Of a stretch of DNA of 64,000 nt, positions 8,362 to 16,314 are shown in pieces (the first letter of the stretch is position 1; every line of letters begins with the position of its first letter). This DNA comes from Bacillus spongiae. Its GTDB lineage: Bacteria > Bacillota > Bacilli > Bacillales > Bacillaceae_K. The notes beneath the pieces are model-generated. The model worked only from the letters and a program-made list of their open reading frames with translations. It was not told the DNA's origin and searched no databases. The stretch is taken from NCBI RefSeq assembly GCF_037120725.1, contig NZ_JBBAXC010000002.1, positions 62,001-126,000 of the forward strand, given 5' to 3'. A program made the position numbers and the translations under genes.

Positions 8362-9590
8362 GATCAAAGTACAGTATGGCATTGAGCTCGGCGTATTTAT
8401 TTATCTTGGAATGTGGATTCTTAGCTACTTTCTTTACGGTTTTTTACGATTTTTTAAGTTTTTCTGTTCTTTTGTTTTCGATTATTTATAGTGTAGGTTT
8501 CGTTATATTTCAAAAATATGTTTCCTACCACTCCTACTTTTTTTTAATGGCTGTGCCATTGCTTGTCATATTCTATTTAATAGGCTTTCCTTTATGGGGA
8601 GAGTTAATTATTATCGTTTATTTTTATAAACGGCTTTTAGCATATATAGAAAATCAACATGAGGACTTTGAAGTTTGGGACGGGTGGATTTTGAGCTTTT
8701 TACTGTTCAGTTTCTTTTTCTATATACTAAATAGCATTTGGTTCGGAAACCAATCCATTATATTGCTTATAATCGTATTAGAGTTTTTTATTTTTAGTGT
8801 TGGCATCTACTTTATACGATATTTAAATCGGAGAGAGAGCAAAGAGAATACAGAAGAGAGTACCCGGAAGAAAATGTTGGAACATAAACCCTTGATATGG
8901 ATGATATCAGGAACGGCCATTGTATTAGTGTTCTTTTTTCAATTCAATAGTCTATTAAGAGATGGCATTACCTTAATCTTTGGTGTAATGATTGAAGCGA
9001 TAACCCCAATTATTGATCCTATCTATACATGGTTAAATTCCTTATTAGATGAAGATTCTAAAGCGAAAATAACAGAGAGTCTTCAAGATAATTCTTCAAC
9101 AGAATATGAGGATAGTAGTCAAGAGTTCGAAAAAAGTATTGTTGAACAACTTAATTTTAGCTATATCGATGAAGTATTGTATATCATTCTATTTATTACT
9201 ATTTTCTACTTAATCTTTAAAACATATAAACGAAGAAAAGAACTAGATTCAGAATCAGTCAAGGTAGATCACGTATTAGTAGAAGAAGGGGAAGGGTTTT
9301 ACCGAAGGAAAAAAGTAGAACATCTAAAGACCATGCCGTATTCAAAAGCATATAATGACATCCGAAAAGAGGTAATAAAAGTAGAACGAATTGCCCGCAA
9401 ACAAAAAAGAGAACGTAAGTCAAACGAGTCATTGCGTGATTGGCTAGATCGAATCGGATTAGAGGAAAAAGAATGGATCGAATTATATGAGAATGTTAGA
9501 TACAGCCATATCCAACCAACAACTGAGCAAGTTGATAGGTTTAAGCAAATGGCAAACAGGATTATAATGAGAATAAAGGACAATACTTAA
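8328..9590 (+). CDS. Multi-spanning membrane protein with DUF4129-like C-terminus; third gene of the MoxR operon
   Basis: A 420-residue protein overlapping the DUF58 gene by 34 bases. About six hydrophobic segments (residues 15-165) are followed by a basic loop, another membrane segment near 188-205, an amphipathic stretch, a final membrane helix near 277-297 and a charged cytosolic C-terminus (AYNDIRKEVIKVERIARKQKRERKSNESLRDWLDRIGL). This is the layout of TgpA/YebA proteins around their periplasmic/extracellular transglutaminase domain, but there is no room for that domain and no Cys-His-Asp motif, so the usual catalytic core is absent. Its job is presumably structural or regulatory. Confidence 0.75.
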   Translation: MEQQLSAKTGLGSKYSMALSSAYLFILECGFLATFFTVFYDFLSFSVLLFSIIYSVGFVIFQKYVSYHSYFFLMAVPLLVIFYLIGFPLWGELIIIVYFYKRLLAYIENQHEDFEVWDGWILSFLLFSFFFYILNSIWFGNQSIILLIIVLEFFIFSVGIYFIRYLNRRESKENTEESTRKKMLEHKPLIWMISGTAIVLVFFFQFNSLLRDGITLIFGVMIEAITPIIDPIYTWLNSLLDEDSKAKITESLQDNSSTEYEDSSQEFEKSIVEQLNFSYIDEVLYIILFITIFYLIFKTYKRRKELDSESVKVDHVLVEEGEGFYRRKKVEHLKTMPYSKAYNDIRKEVIKVERIARKQKRERKSNESLRDWLDRIGLEEKEWIELYENVRYSHIQPTTEQVDRFKQMANRIIMRIKDNT

Positions 9591-9614
9591 GAGCATATAA
9601 TGCTCTTTTTCTTT
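9589..9614 (+). terminator. Terminator of the moxR operon
   Basis: AAGAGCAT-ATA-ATGCTCTT then a T-rich tail. It overlaps the stop codon of the preceding gene. Confidence 0.85.
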
Positions 9615-9629
9615 TGGAGGGAGCTACAC

Positions 9630-10238
9630 ATGTTTACATTAAAGAATATTGTCTATAAGGATATTTTAAGGATCAGTGAATTACTTATTGAACAGGGAAA
9701 AGTAACATGCATTATAGGAGCTAGCGGCTCAGGAAAAACGACATTGTTAAAGCTGTTAAATAAAATGGTTATTCCGAATAGCGGTGAAATATTTTTTAAA
9801 GGAAAACCACTTTCCGAAAAGGATGCAATTCTTCATCGTCGTGAAGTGTCAATGCTTGCTCAAACTCCGTTAGTATTTGAAGGAGATATTGAACGTAACC
9901 TTCAAATAGGGAGACTATTTGCGGAAAAAAAACCCGCAAGTCTTAGTGCATTGAAAGAAATATTGAAAGCAGTTTCTTTAGAAAAAGAGCTGCATGGTTC
10001 ACCTAGTTCATTATCCGGTGGAGAATCACAGAGACTATCTCTTGCGAGAATATTATTAGTCGAGCCATCTGTCTATTTATTTGATGAACCGACGTCTGCA
10101 CTTGATAAGGAGACAGAAATGAAAGTAATGGATTCGGTTTTATCAAAAGTTAAGCAGCAAGGAGGTTCAGCAATCATCGTTACACATTCACATGAAGTGT
10201 CTGACCGATATGGAGAGGAAATTATTTCATTATCATGA
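9630..10238 (+). CDS. ABC transporter ATP-binding protein, FetA-like
   Basis: A 202-residue nucleotide-binding subunit. Walker A GASGSGKTT near residue 32, Q-loop AQTPLVF near 80, signature LSGGESQR near 131, Walker B VYLFDEPTSALD near 150 and H-loop VTHSHE near 186. ATG 9630 follows GGAGGGAG at 8 bases. The permease gene behind it is FetB-like, so the pair resembles E. coli FetAB (putative iron exporter) and B. subtilis YbbL-type proteins. The metal or other substrate is not shown by the sequence. Confidence 0.85.
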   Translation: MFTLKNIVYKDILRISELLIEQGKVTCIIGASGSGKTTLLKLLNKMVIPNSGEIFFKGKPLSEKDAILHRREVSMLAQTPLVFEGDIERNLQIGRLFAEKKPASLSALKEILKAVSLEKELHGSPSSLSGGESQRLSLARILLVEPSVYLFDEPTSALDKETEMKVMDSVLSKVKQQGGSAIIVTHSHEVSDRYGEEIISLS

Positions 10239-10266
10239 AGATTATCGATTTGAGGAGTGAGATATT

Positions 10267-11052
10267 CTGGAACAAGGAATAATAAATATTGAGTTTTGGC
10301 GGCTTATTGCTTCCTTTGCCTTCGTCGTATTATTATTATGGATCGTTCGTTTTCGAGGTGTAAAAAGAGAACGTGTGATTATCGTTGCCACTTTTCGAAT
10401 GACGATCCAACTTGTCATCGCTGGTTATATCTTAATTTTCTTGTTTGAGCGCCCTAGCTGGATATTAACGTTAATTGTATTAGTGATTATGCTCATTTTT
10501 GCCATTCGAAATGTTTACCATCAAATAAAGAGTCCATTATCGTTTTCAATAAAAGCCGTGATTGCTATCTCGATGGTTTTGGGAACGATTTTATCCATCT
10601 TATATTTCACACTTATTGTCATTCATCTGTCTCCGTGGTATGAACCTCGTTACTTTATACCGATCTCAGGGATGATCATTGGAAACAGTATGACTGGAAT
10701 TACAATCGGTGTCTCCACTTTGTTCACTTCGTTAAAGGCGAATAGAGACAAAATCCTCGGTGCTTTAATGCTGGGTGCTAAACCAAAAGTAGCGATAAAA
10801 TCTTATATTAATGAGGCTTTCGATGCAGCTATTTTACCGACACTCAACAATATGATTGGAATGGGAATTGTCTTCTTACCAGGTATGATGACAGGTCAAA
10901 TCATTGCAGGTATAAATCCATTACTGGCAATTGAATACCAAATCGTCATTTTATTAGGAATACTTGGTAGTGTTACATTAACCGTTTTTCTATTCATTAT
11001 TTTGTCTGTGAATTCGCTATTTACAAAGGAAGCTAATCTAAATGTCTCATAA
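10267..11052 (+). CDS. FetB-like ABC permease (UPF0014), apparently with a non-standard start codon
   Basis: An inner-membrane permease with about seven hydrophobic segments and the family motif FRMTIQLVIAGYIL (typical xRxxxQLxxxGYxL) and GMIIGNSMTG. The first ATG/GTG/TTG in frame is GTG 10375, but that start would delete the first conserved helix (FWRLIASFAFVVLLLWIVRFRGV) and has no ribosome site. The frame is open from an in-frame TGA at 10258-10260, and a strong GAGGAG at 10252-10257 points to CTG 10267 or ATT 10264 as the start. If CTG is used the protein has 261 residues, the usual family length. It lies 28 bases after fetA. Confidence 0.75.
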   Translation: MEQGIINIEFWRLIASFAFVVLLLWIVRFRGVKRERVIIVATFRMTIQLVIAGYILIFLFERPSWILTLIVLVIMLIFAIRNVYHQIKSPLSFSIKAVIAISMVLGTILSILYFTLIVIHLSPWYEPRYFIPISGMIIGNSMTGITIGVSTLFTSLKANRDKILGALMLGAKPKVAIKSYINEAFDAAILPTLNNMIGMGIVFLPGMMTGQIIAGINPLLAIEYQIVILLGILGSVTLTVFLFIILSVNSLFTKEANLNVS

Positions 11053-11113
11053 GAGTGTTCTATTATAGCAAAATCCTTCATAACTATTACTAGTATTAAT
11101 AGGAGGGGTTGCT

Positions 11114-11368
11114 ATGAAAACAGAAATAGAGCAGGCAATTCGAATAAAAAGTACGGCATTAGATGTAATTGAGGAGTTAGTGAAAAATGAATATTCACTA
11201 AACGAGCAACAGGTAAAGGAGTCTTTAGAATTGATGGCTCGATGTGTATGTGACTTAGTTAATGTATACACAAATATCACTGAGGACCACCAATCAGCGT
11301 TACAGGGAGGAATGATTAAATCAAAAATTTGCTTAAACCTTATTCAGAAAAGTCAAACGACGAAATAG
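11114..11368 (+). CDS. Hypothetical helical protein (84 aa)
   Basis: A soluble, mostly alpha-helical protein (IEQAIRIKSTALDVIEELVKNEYSLNEQQVKESLELMARCVCDLV) with ATG 11114 behind AGGAGGGG. No signal or membrane segment. I do not recognise a family. A terminator follows at 11431. Confidence 0.6.
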   Translation: MKTEIEQAIRIKSTALDVIEELVKNEYSLNEQQVKESLELMARCVCDLVNVYTNITEDHQSALQGGMIKSKICLNLIQKSQTTK

Positions 11369-11430
11369 AATAATTTACCTCATCGTAAAAGAAATAGATA
11401 ATCTATTAAAACGATAAATAGATCAATCTG

Positions 11431-11470
11431 AAAAAAGTGTGTTCACTCCCCTTTAGAAACACACTTTTTT
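11431..11470. terminator. Bidirectional-looking intrinsic terminator
   Basis: AAAAAAGTGTGTT (11431-11443) and AACACACTTTTTT (11458-11470), a 13-bp stem with a 14-base loop and U-tract. Confidence 0.85.
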
Positions 11471-11979
11471 GTATTTGGTTCATCTATCTAGTAATCCTTT
11501 GTACGGTTTTTACACAAGAGGAAGGTCAAAAAATAGGAATAATAACTTTCTAAAGAAGACCCACTGTGAACACATAGTGGTGAATCAGTTAAAAACATAG
11601 TAGCATAAAATTAATTCAGTCATTCTACATCTGGTAAGACAGGTTGGGGTGGATATTAATCGATTACTGTGTAGATAGAAAATAAAGTCGCACCGATTGG
11701 ACCCTACGGATATCGTAGGGTTTTTTCAGTAAAAGGGAAATGAATTTAGAACTATAAGCTAGATAAAAGAAAGGAAAATATTAGGGCGATTCCAAAAAGG
11801 GCCTTATTGTGTATTGATATTAAGAAAAGGATACGAAAGGAAGTAGTTAAGCTAGCGGGTGGGTTATATGAAGTACCTCATGATAGTTTCCTTATTCTAA
11901 AGGTATTTGTGTTATTATTAAATTATCAAAAAATTAAATAAAAATTTTTTTGCAATATTTTTTAAGGAGGTAGATATTA
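11471..11979. other. Intergenic region without a recognised gene, containing one terminator
   Basis: No convincing ORF. It holds an imperfect hairpin at about 11562-11581 (CCACTGTG/CATAGTGG) and a good intrinsic terminator, CCCTACG-GATAT-CGTAGGG-TTTTTT, at 11702-11726. Since no gene ends just before that terminator, an unannotated small RNA or leader may end there. Confidence 0.4.
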
Positions 11980-12006
11980 TGACTAATAAAACGACCAATG
12001 GCGTAA
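11980..12006 (+). CDS. Possible leader peptide (8 aa) ahead of the isochorismatase gene
   Basis: MTNKTTNA, with a near-ideal TAAGGAGG 8 bases before the ATG. A GGGGAA...TTCCCC hairpin (about 12016-12050) separates it from the next ribosome site. The ribosome site is far too good for empty DNA, but the length makes translation unproven. Confidence 0.35.
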
Positions 12007-12071
12007 TGAAAACTAAGGGGAATACGTCTAATTAAATAGAGCGTTTCCCCAATTTGAAAGGGGAAAATCAT

Positions 12072-12632
12072 TTGAAGCAAACATTATTAATCATTGATGC
12101 CCAACAAGAGCTAATAGATGGGAATCAAGCAGAAAGTGCTGTTTTTAGAAAAGAGCAACTTATAAGGAATATCAATAGTGTTGTTAAAAAAGCAAATAAA
12201 TCCAATGTCCCGGTTGTCTTTGTTAGAGATTTAGATGTTGCTGAAGGCAAAGGAAAAGGGTTTCAAGTCCATGAAAAAATTCATGTGCCTACGGATGCAA
12301 TGATTTTTGATAAAACGGCAACGAATTCGTTCCATGGGACAGGACTTCTAAATTATTTAAACGCTCAAAAAGTTGAGCATGTTGTTATTATGGGGTGTGC
12401 TACTGAGCATTGCATAGATAGTGCAGTTAGAACCGCCACTATTAGTGGTTTAGATGTCACATTAGTAGGTGATGGACATTCTACGAAAGATAGTCATCCA
12501 TTAAATGCAGAACAAATTATAAAGCATCATAATCAAACCCTTCATGGTCATTACAATGTAGAAAACTTTTCAATTGTAAGAAATACAGAGGAAGACTTAT
12601 TTTATCCAACGCATGATTTATATAGAGAGTAG
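12072..12632 (+). CDS. Isochorismatase-family cysteine hydrolase
   Basis: A 186-residue cytosolic hydrolase of the isochorismatase/nicotinamidase superfamily. The catalytic triad is visible: Asp9 (LLIIDAQQ), Lys in IFDKTATNSFHGT, and the nucleophile Cys in MGCATEHCIDSAVRTA, preceded by the family's cis-peptide region. Substrate unknown; the closest pattern is the YecD-like amidohydrolase group. TTG 12072 has GAAAGGGG upstream at 8 bases; a TTG at 12054 would start before that ribosome site. Monocistronic, with a terminator after it. Confidence 0.88.
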   Translation: MKQTLLIIDAQQELIDGNQAESAVFRKEQLIRNINSVVKKANKSNVPVVFVRDLDVAEGKGKGFQVHEKIHVPTDAMIFDKTATNSFHGTGLLNYLNAQKVEHVVIMGCATEHCIDSAVRTATISGLDVTLVGDGHSTKDSHPLNAEQIIKHHNQTLHGHYNVENFSIVRNTEEDLFYPTHDLYRE

Positions 12633-12647
12633 ATATTATTAAAAATC

Positions 12648-12690
12648 AATATCCCAATTTCTTTAAGTTAGTCTAAGGAATTGGGATATT
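12648..12690 (+). terminator. Stem-loop after the isochorismatase gene
   Basis: AATATCCCAATT pairs with AATTGGGATATT around a loop containing extra CTTTA/TAAGG pairing. A short C/T-rich tail follows. Confidence 0.6.
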
Positions 12691-12736
12691 CCCCCTTTAT
12701 TAATGGTAACTCTATCATCTAAAATACATTGTTTTT

Positions 12737-12753
12737 TTGTAAAGCGTTTACAA
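12737..12753. promoter_or_regulatory. Palindrome upstream of ptsHI, resembling a cre site with one extra base
   Basis: TTGTAAA-GCG-TTTACAA has perfect 7-base arms. Classical cre sites are TGTAAACGTTTACA-like with a 14-base core; here the centre is one base longer, which might weaken or abolish CcpA binding. It lies 180-196 bases before ptsH. Confidence 0.4.
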
Positions 12754-12932
12754 TTCGGTGGAATTTATACATAAGATGACAACTTTACGAAATACTAAAA
12801 AAAAAGGCTTATTATAATTGAGAAACTTTGAAAAGCATGATATTCTTTGTAATTGAGAACTACTTCACAAAGTTCGTGTTTTTTTATACGAATGGTTGAA
12901 GTGATTAATGTAGACTAAAGGAGAGATTTTTT

Positions 12933-13199
12933 ATGGCACAAAAACAATTCACCGTAACAGCAGATACAGGGATTCACGCACGTCCTGCAACACTATTAGT
13001 TCAAACAGCTAGTAAATTTGATTCTGATGTGCATTTAGAATTTAAAGGAAAAAAAGTAAACCTAAAATCCATTATGGGTGTCATGTCTCTTGGAGTAGGA
13101 AAAGGCGGAGAAATTACGATCATTACTGAAGGTAGTGATGAGGATGAAGCATTAAATACTCTAGATGAAGCTTTACGAAAAGAAGGTTTAGCAGAATAA
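12933..13199 (+). CDS. ptsH: HPr, phosphocarrier protein of the PTS
   Basis: The 88-residue histidine phosphocarrier that passes phosphate from Enzyme I to sugar-specific Enzymes II. His15 in GIHARPAT is the catalytic site. Ser46 in [10 protein letters not shown] is the HPr kinase site used with CcpA in carbon catabolite control. The ATG follows AAAGGAGAG. The stop overlaps the start of ptsI by one base (TAATG), so the two are translationally coupled. No ptsG or glcT precedes it here, unlike B. subtilis. Confidence 0.98.
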   Translation: MAQKQFTVTADTGIHARPATLLVQTASKFDSDVHLEFKGKKVNLKSIMGVMSLGVGKGGEITIITEGSDEDEALNTLDEALRKEGLAE

Positions 13200-14914
13200 T
13201 GTCAACAGTCTTAAAAGGAATTGCCGCATCTAGTGGCATAGCAATTGCAAAAGCATATCGCTTAGTAGAACCTGATTTATCTTTTGAAAAGACTTCCGTT
13301 GATAACACAATGGAAGAAGTAAGTCGTTTTCAGCAAGCCATCTCTACCTCAAAAGCAGAGCTAGAAGCTATCAGGGATGCTGCAAAGGTAGATCTTGGTG
13401 AGGATAAAGCCGCTATCTTTGAAGCTCATTTACTAGTATTAAGTGATCCAGAGTTGGTTGGACCGATTGAAGATAATATTAAAAGTCAACAAATGAATGC
13501 AGAAGCAGCCTTAAAAGAAACAGCTGATATGTTTGTAACCATGTTTGAAAGCATGGATAATGAGTACATGAAAGAGCGTGCTGCTGATATTCGGGACGTA
13601 ACAAAACGAGTACTGTCTCATCTTCTAGGTGTGCAAATTGTAAATCCTAGTATGATTTCTGAAGAAGTCGTTGTTGTAGCAGAGGATTTAACTCCGTCTG
13701 ATACAGCCCAACTTAATAAAAAATTTGTAAAAGGATTCACGACAGACATCGGAGGACGTACTTCCCACTCAGCTATTATGGCACGTTCATTAGAAATTCC
13801 TGCTGTGGTTGGTACAAAGGTCGCAACTTCAGAGATTCAAAACGGAGATATTGTTATTATTGATGGATTAAATGGGGAAGTACATATTAATCCTACGAAT
13901 GAAATAATTCAAAAGTATGAAGAAATCAATAAAAAGTACGAGCAACAAAAATTAGAATGGGCGAAATTAGTTAATGAGAAAACGGTATCTGCTGACGGAC
14001 ATCATGTTGAATTAGCAGCAAATATCGGAACACCAAATGACCTTGATGGGGTAAAGAATAACGGTGGAGAAGGCGTAGGGCTGTACCGTACAGAATTTCT
14101 TTATATGGGCCGAGACGAACTTCCAACAGAGGACGAGCAATTTGAATCGTACAAAGCGGTTCTTGAAGGGATGCAAGAAAAGCCTGTCGTTGTTCGTACT
14201 TTGGATATCGGTGGAGATAAAGAACTACCTTATTTAAATTTGCCACATGAAATGAATCCATTCTTAGGTTACCGTGCCATTCGTCTATGTCTAGATCAAC
14301 AAGAGATTTTCCGTACCCAATTGCGTGCTTTATTACGAGCAAGTATATATGGAAACTTAAAGATTATGTTCCCAATGATTTCTAACCTTGATGAATTTAG
14401 ACAAGCAAAAGATATATTATTTGAAGAAAAAGGAAAGCTCGTATCAGAAGGTGTAAAAGTTGCCGAAGAGATTGAAGTAGGTATTATGGTTGAAATACCG
14501 TCGACAGCTGTTATGGCAGACCTTTTTGCTAAAGAAGTAGACTTCTTTAGTATTGGTACAAACGATTTAATTCAATATACGATGGCAGCTGATCGTATGA
14601 ATGAACGAATTTCATATTTGTATCAGCCTTATAATCCTGCCATCCTTCGATTAGTGAAGATGGTAATAGATGCTGCACATAAAGAAGGTAAATGGGCAGG
14701 AATGTGTGGAGAGATGGCTGGAGATGAAATCGCTGTTCCTATCCTCTTAGGCTTAGGTCTAGATGAATTTTCAATGAGTGCTACATCTATCCTCAAAGCA
14801 CGTTCGCAAATTCGTTCATTATCAAAGTCTGATATGGAAACTCTTGCGAACAATGTACTGCAAATGCACACAAATGAGGAAGTCCTATCAGAAGTAAAAC
14901 GTATTTTAAAATAG
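13199..14914 (+). CDS. ptsI: PTS Enzyme I (phosphoenolpyruvate-protein phosphotransferase)
   Basis: A 571-residue cytosolic enzyme that transfers phosphate from PEP to HPr. The phosphohistidine domain carries the active His in [13 protein letters not shown] near residue 189. The C-terminal PEP-binding barrel has the signatures [28 protein letters not shown] and [16 protein letters not shown], with the catalytic Cys in [11 protein letters not shown] near 502. Full family length. It is coupled to ptsH by a TAATG overlap and followed by a terminator. Confidence 0.98.
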   Translation: MSTVLKGIAASSGIAIAKAYRLVEPDLSFEKTSVDNTMEEVSRFQQAISTSKAELEAIRDAAKVDLGEDKAAIFEAHLLVLSDPELVGPIEDNIKSQQMNAEAALKETADMFVTMFESMDNEYMKERAADIRDVTKRVLSHLLGVQIVNPSMISEEVVVVAEDLTPSDTAQLNKKFVKGFTTDIGGRTSHSAIMARSLEIPAVVGTKVATSEIQNGDIVIIDGLNGEVHINPTNEIIQKYEEINKKYEQQKLEWAKLVNEKTVSADGHHVELAANIGTPNDLDGVKNNGGEGVGLYRTEFLYMGRDELPTEDEQFESYKAVLEGMQEKPVVVRTLDIGGDKELPYLNLPHEMNPFLGYRAIRLCLDQQEIFRTQLRALLRASIYGNLKIMFPMISNLDEFRQAKDILFEEKGKLVSEGVKVAEEIEVGIMVEIPSTAVMADLFAKEVDFFSIGTNDLIQYTMAADRMNERISYLYQPYNPAILRLVKMVIDAAHKEGKWAGMCGEMAGDEIAVPILLGLGLDEFSMSATSILKARSQIRSLSKSDMETLANNVLQMHTNEEVLSEVKRILK

Positions 14915-14930
14915 TGAATGTATTTAAAGA

Positions 14931-14960
14931 AGCCGAGTGGTAGTCCTCTCGGCTTTTTTA
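14931..14960 (+). terminator. Terminator of ptsHI
   Basis: AGCCGAG (14931-14937) pairs with CTCGGCT (14948-14954), followed by T residues. Confidence 0.9.
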
Positions 14961-15062
14961 GTGAACAAAATGTTTGAGAAATTTTTAAATGCCTCAAAAC
15001 GATTTTCAGTTATAATAAAAGAGGAAATAATCATTTGAAGAAGGTTTAAAAAGAAGAGGGTA

Positions 15063-15116
15063 GGGTATTCTATTAACAAGCATGAAATTGGAGAATGTCA
15101 CTTAATACCCTTTTTT
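15063..15116 (+). terminator. First of two tandem terminators ahead of ykwC
   Basis: GGGTATT (15063-15069) pairs with AATACCC (15104-15110) around a 34-base loop, then TTTTTT. A TATAAT lies upstream at 15011-15016, so a short transcript may end here. Confidence 0.55.
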
Positions 15117-15125
15117 CCTTCTTTT

Positions 15126-15151
15126 GAACCTGAATTTCAGGTTCTTTTTTT
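15126..15151 (+). terminator. Second tandem terminator, 27 bases before ykwC
   Basis: GAACCTGA-ATT-TCAGGTTC followed by seven T. It lies within the 5' region of ykwC, so it is either an attenuator or the end of a separate small transcript. Confidence 0.8.
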
Positions 15152-15177
15152 ATGTTAAAAAGGAGGGAGTCTAAGAA

Positions 15178-16044
15178 ATGAAACGAATTGGATTTATAGG
15201 ACTAGGTGTTATGGGAAAAAGCATGGCTCGCCATCTCGTGCTAAATGGTCTTAATGTGACAATATATACACGAACAAAGGAAAAGGCAGATGACCTTATT
15301 CGAGAAGGTGCTAAATGGGCAAATTCGTTAAAAGAAGTTATTGAAGTATCTGATATTATCATCACCATGTTAGGTTATCCATCAGATGTTATGAAAGTAT
15401 ATTTAGGTGATGAAGGGCTTATACCAAATGGACATAGCGGACAGATCCTTATCGATATGACCACATCTGAACCATCGTTGGCAAAGAAACTCTACAATGA
15501 AGGAGAAAAGAAAGGTATTTCTGTAGTAGATGCACCTGTATCTGGAGGGGATATTGGAGCCCGAAATGGCACTCTATCTATTATGGTTGGTGGAGATGCT
15601 AAAACATATGATGACCTAAAACCTATTTTTGACTTCATGGGAACAAATATTGTTTATCAAGGGCAAGCTGGGGCTGGTCAGCATACGAAAATGTGTAACC
15701 AAATTGCTATTGCTACAAATATGATTGGTGTTTGTGAAGCTTTGGTATATGGGAAAAGAGCAGGGCTAACAATTGAAGATGTCTTAAAAAGTATTTCCAC
15801 TGGAGCTGCCGGGAGTTGGTCGCTGGATAACTTGGCTCCTAGAATGTTAAAAGGAGATTATGAGCCTGGTTTTTATATTAAGCATTTCATCAAAGATTTA
15901 CGGATTGCTTTACATGAAGCGAAAGTAATGGGCTTAACATTACCAGGGTTAACGTTGGCTGAGAAAATGTATGAAGAGCTTTCGAAACGTGGGGAAGAAA
16001 ATAGTGGTACTCAAGCGCTCTATACATATTGGGGAAATGAATAA
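15178..16044 (+). CDS. ykwC: YkwC, beta-hydroxyacid dehydrogenase (3-hydroxyisobutyrate dehydrogenase family)
   Basis: A 288-residue NAD(P)-dependent oxidoreductase. The Rossmann motif GLGVMGKSMA lies at residues 7-16. The substrate-binding signature is DAPVSGGDIGARNGTLSIMVGG near 120-141, and the catalytic Lys is in GAGQHTKMCNQ near 170. The substrate is probably a short beta-hydroxy acid, not defined by sequence. ATG 15178 follows AAAGGAGGG. It is placed between ptsI and patA, as in B. subtilis. Confidence 0.9.
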   Translation: MKRIGFIGLGVMGKSMARHLVLNGLNVTIYTRTKEKADDLIREGAKWANSLKEVIEVSDIIITMLGYPSDVMKVYLGDEGLIPNGHSGQILIDMTTSEPSLAKKLYNEGEKKGISVVDAPVSGGDIGARNGTLSIMVGGDAKTYDDLKPIFDFMGTNIVYQGQAGAGQHTKMCNQIAIATNMIGVCEALVYGKRAGLTIEDVLKSISTGAAGSWSLDNLAPRMLKGDYEPGFYIKHFIKDLRIALHEAKVMGLTLPGLTLAEKMYEELSKRGEENSGTQALYTYWGNE

Positions 16045-16102
16045 GTTGCAGTCCCTTTTCTAATACTAGAATTGATTCTATTTATTTGGAAGGAGAGTCA
16101 CT

Positions 16103-16279
16103 GTGGCCAAACGAACAAAAAAGCATGATGCCGAACAAAAGAATAAAAAAGGATTTGATTCTAGCGTATTAAATGAGGAATTTGCTCATGAAATGGGTAG
16201 TGCCCAAACCAATAAAATTCATCATGATAAGGCGAAAAAAGAAAAAGCATCAAAGAATAACGGTAAATTTGAAGGATGA
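16103..16279 (+). CDS. Small hydrophilic protein (58 aa), gamma-SASP-like motif
   Basis: MAKRTKKHDAEQKNKKGFDS then SVLNEEFAHEMGSAQTNKIH and a Lys-rich tail ending NNGKFEG. GTG 16103 follows AAGGAGAG at 7 bases, and the terminator starts at the stop codon, so it is a real gene. The EEFAHEM-x-x-AQT segment recalls the EFASET-NAQ repeat of gamma-type small acid-soluble spore proteins, but the rest does not match, so a spore role is only a suggestion. Confidence 0.6.
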   Translation: MAKRTKKHDAEQKNKKGFDSSVLNEEFAHEMGSAQTNKIHHDKAKKEKASKNNGKFEG

Positions 16280-16310
16280 AAAAGCGGTGAGTGTTACTCA
16301 CCGCTTTTTT
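16279..16310. terminator. Bidirectional terminator shared with patA
   Basis: GCGGTGAGT-GTT-ACTCACCGC flanked by A5 and T6, so it works on both strands for these convergent genes. Confidence 0.93.
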
Positions 16311-16314
16311 ATGC

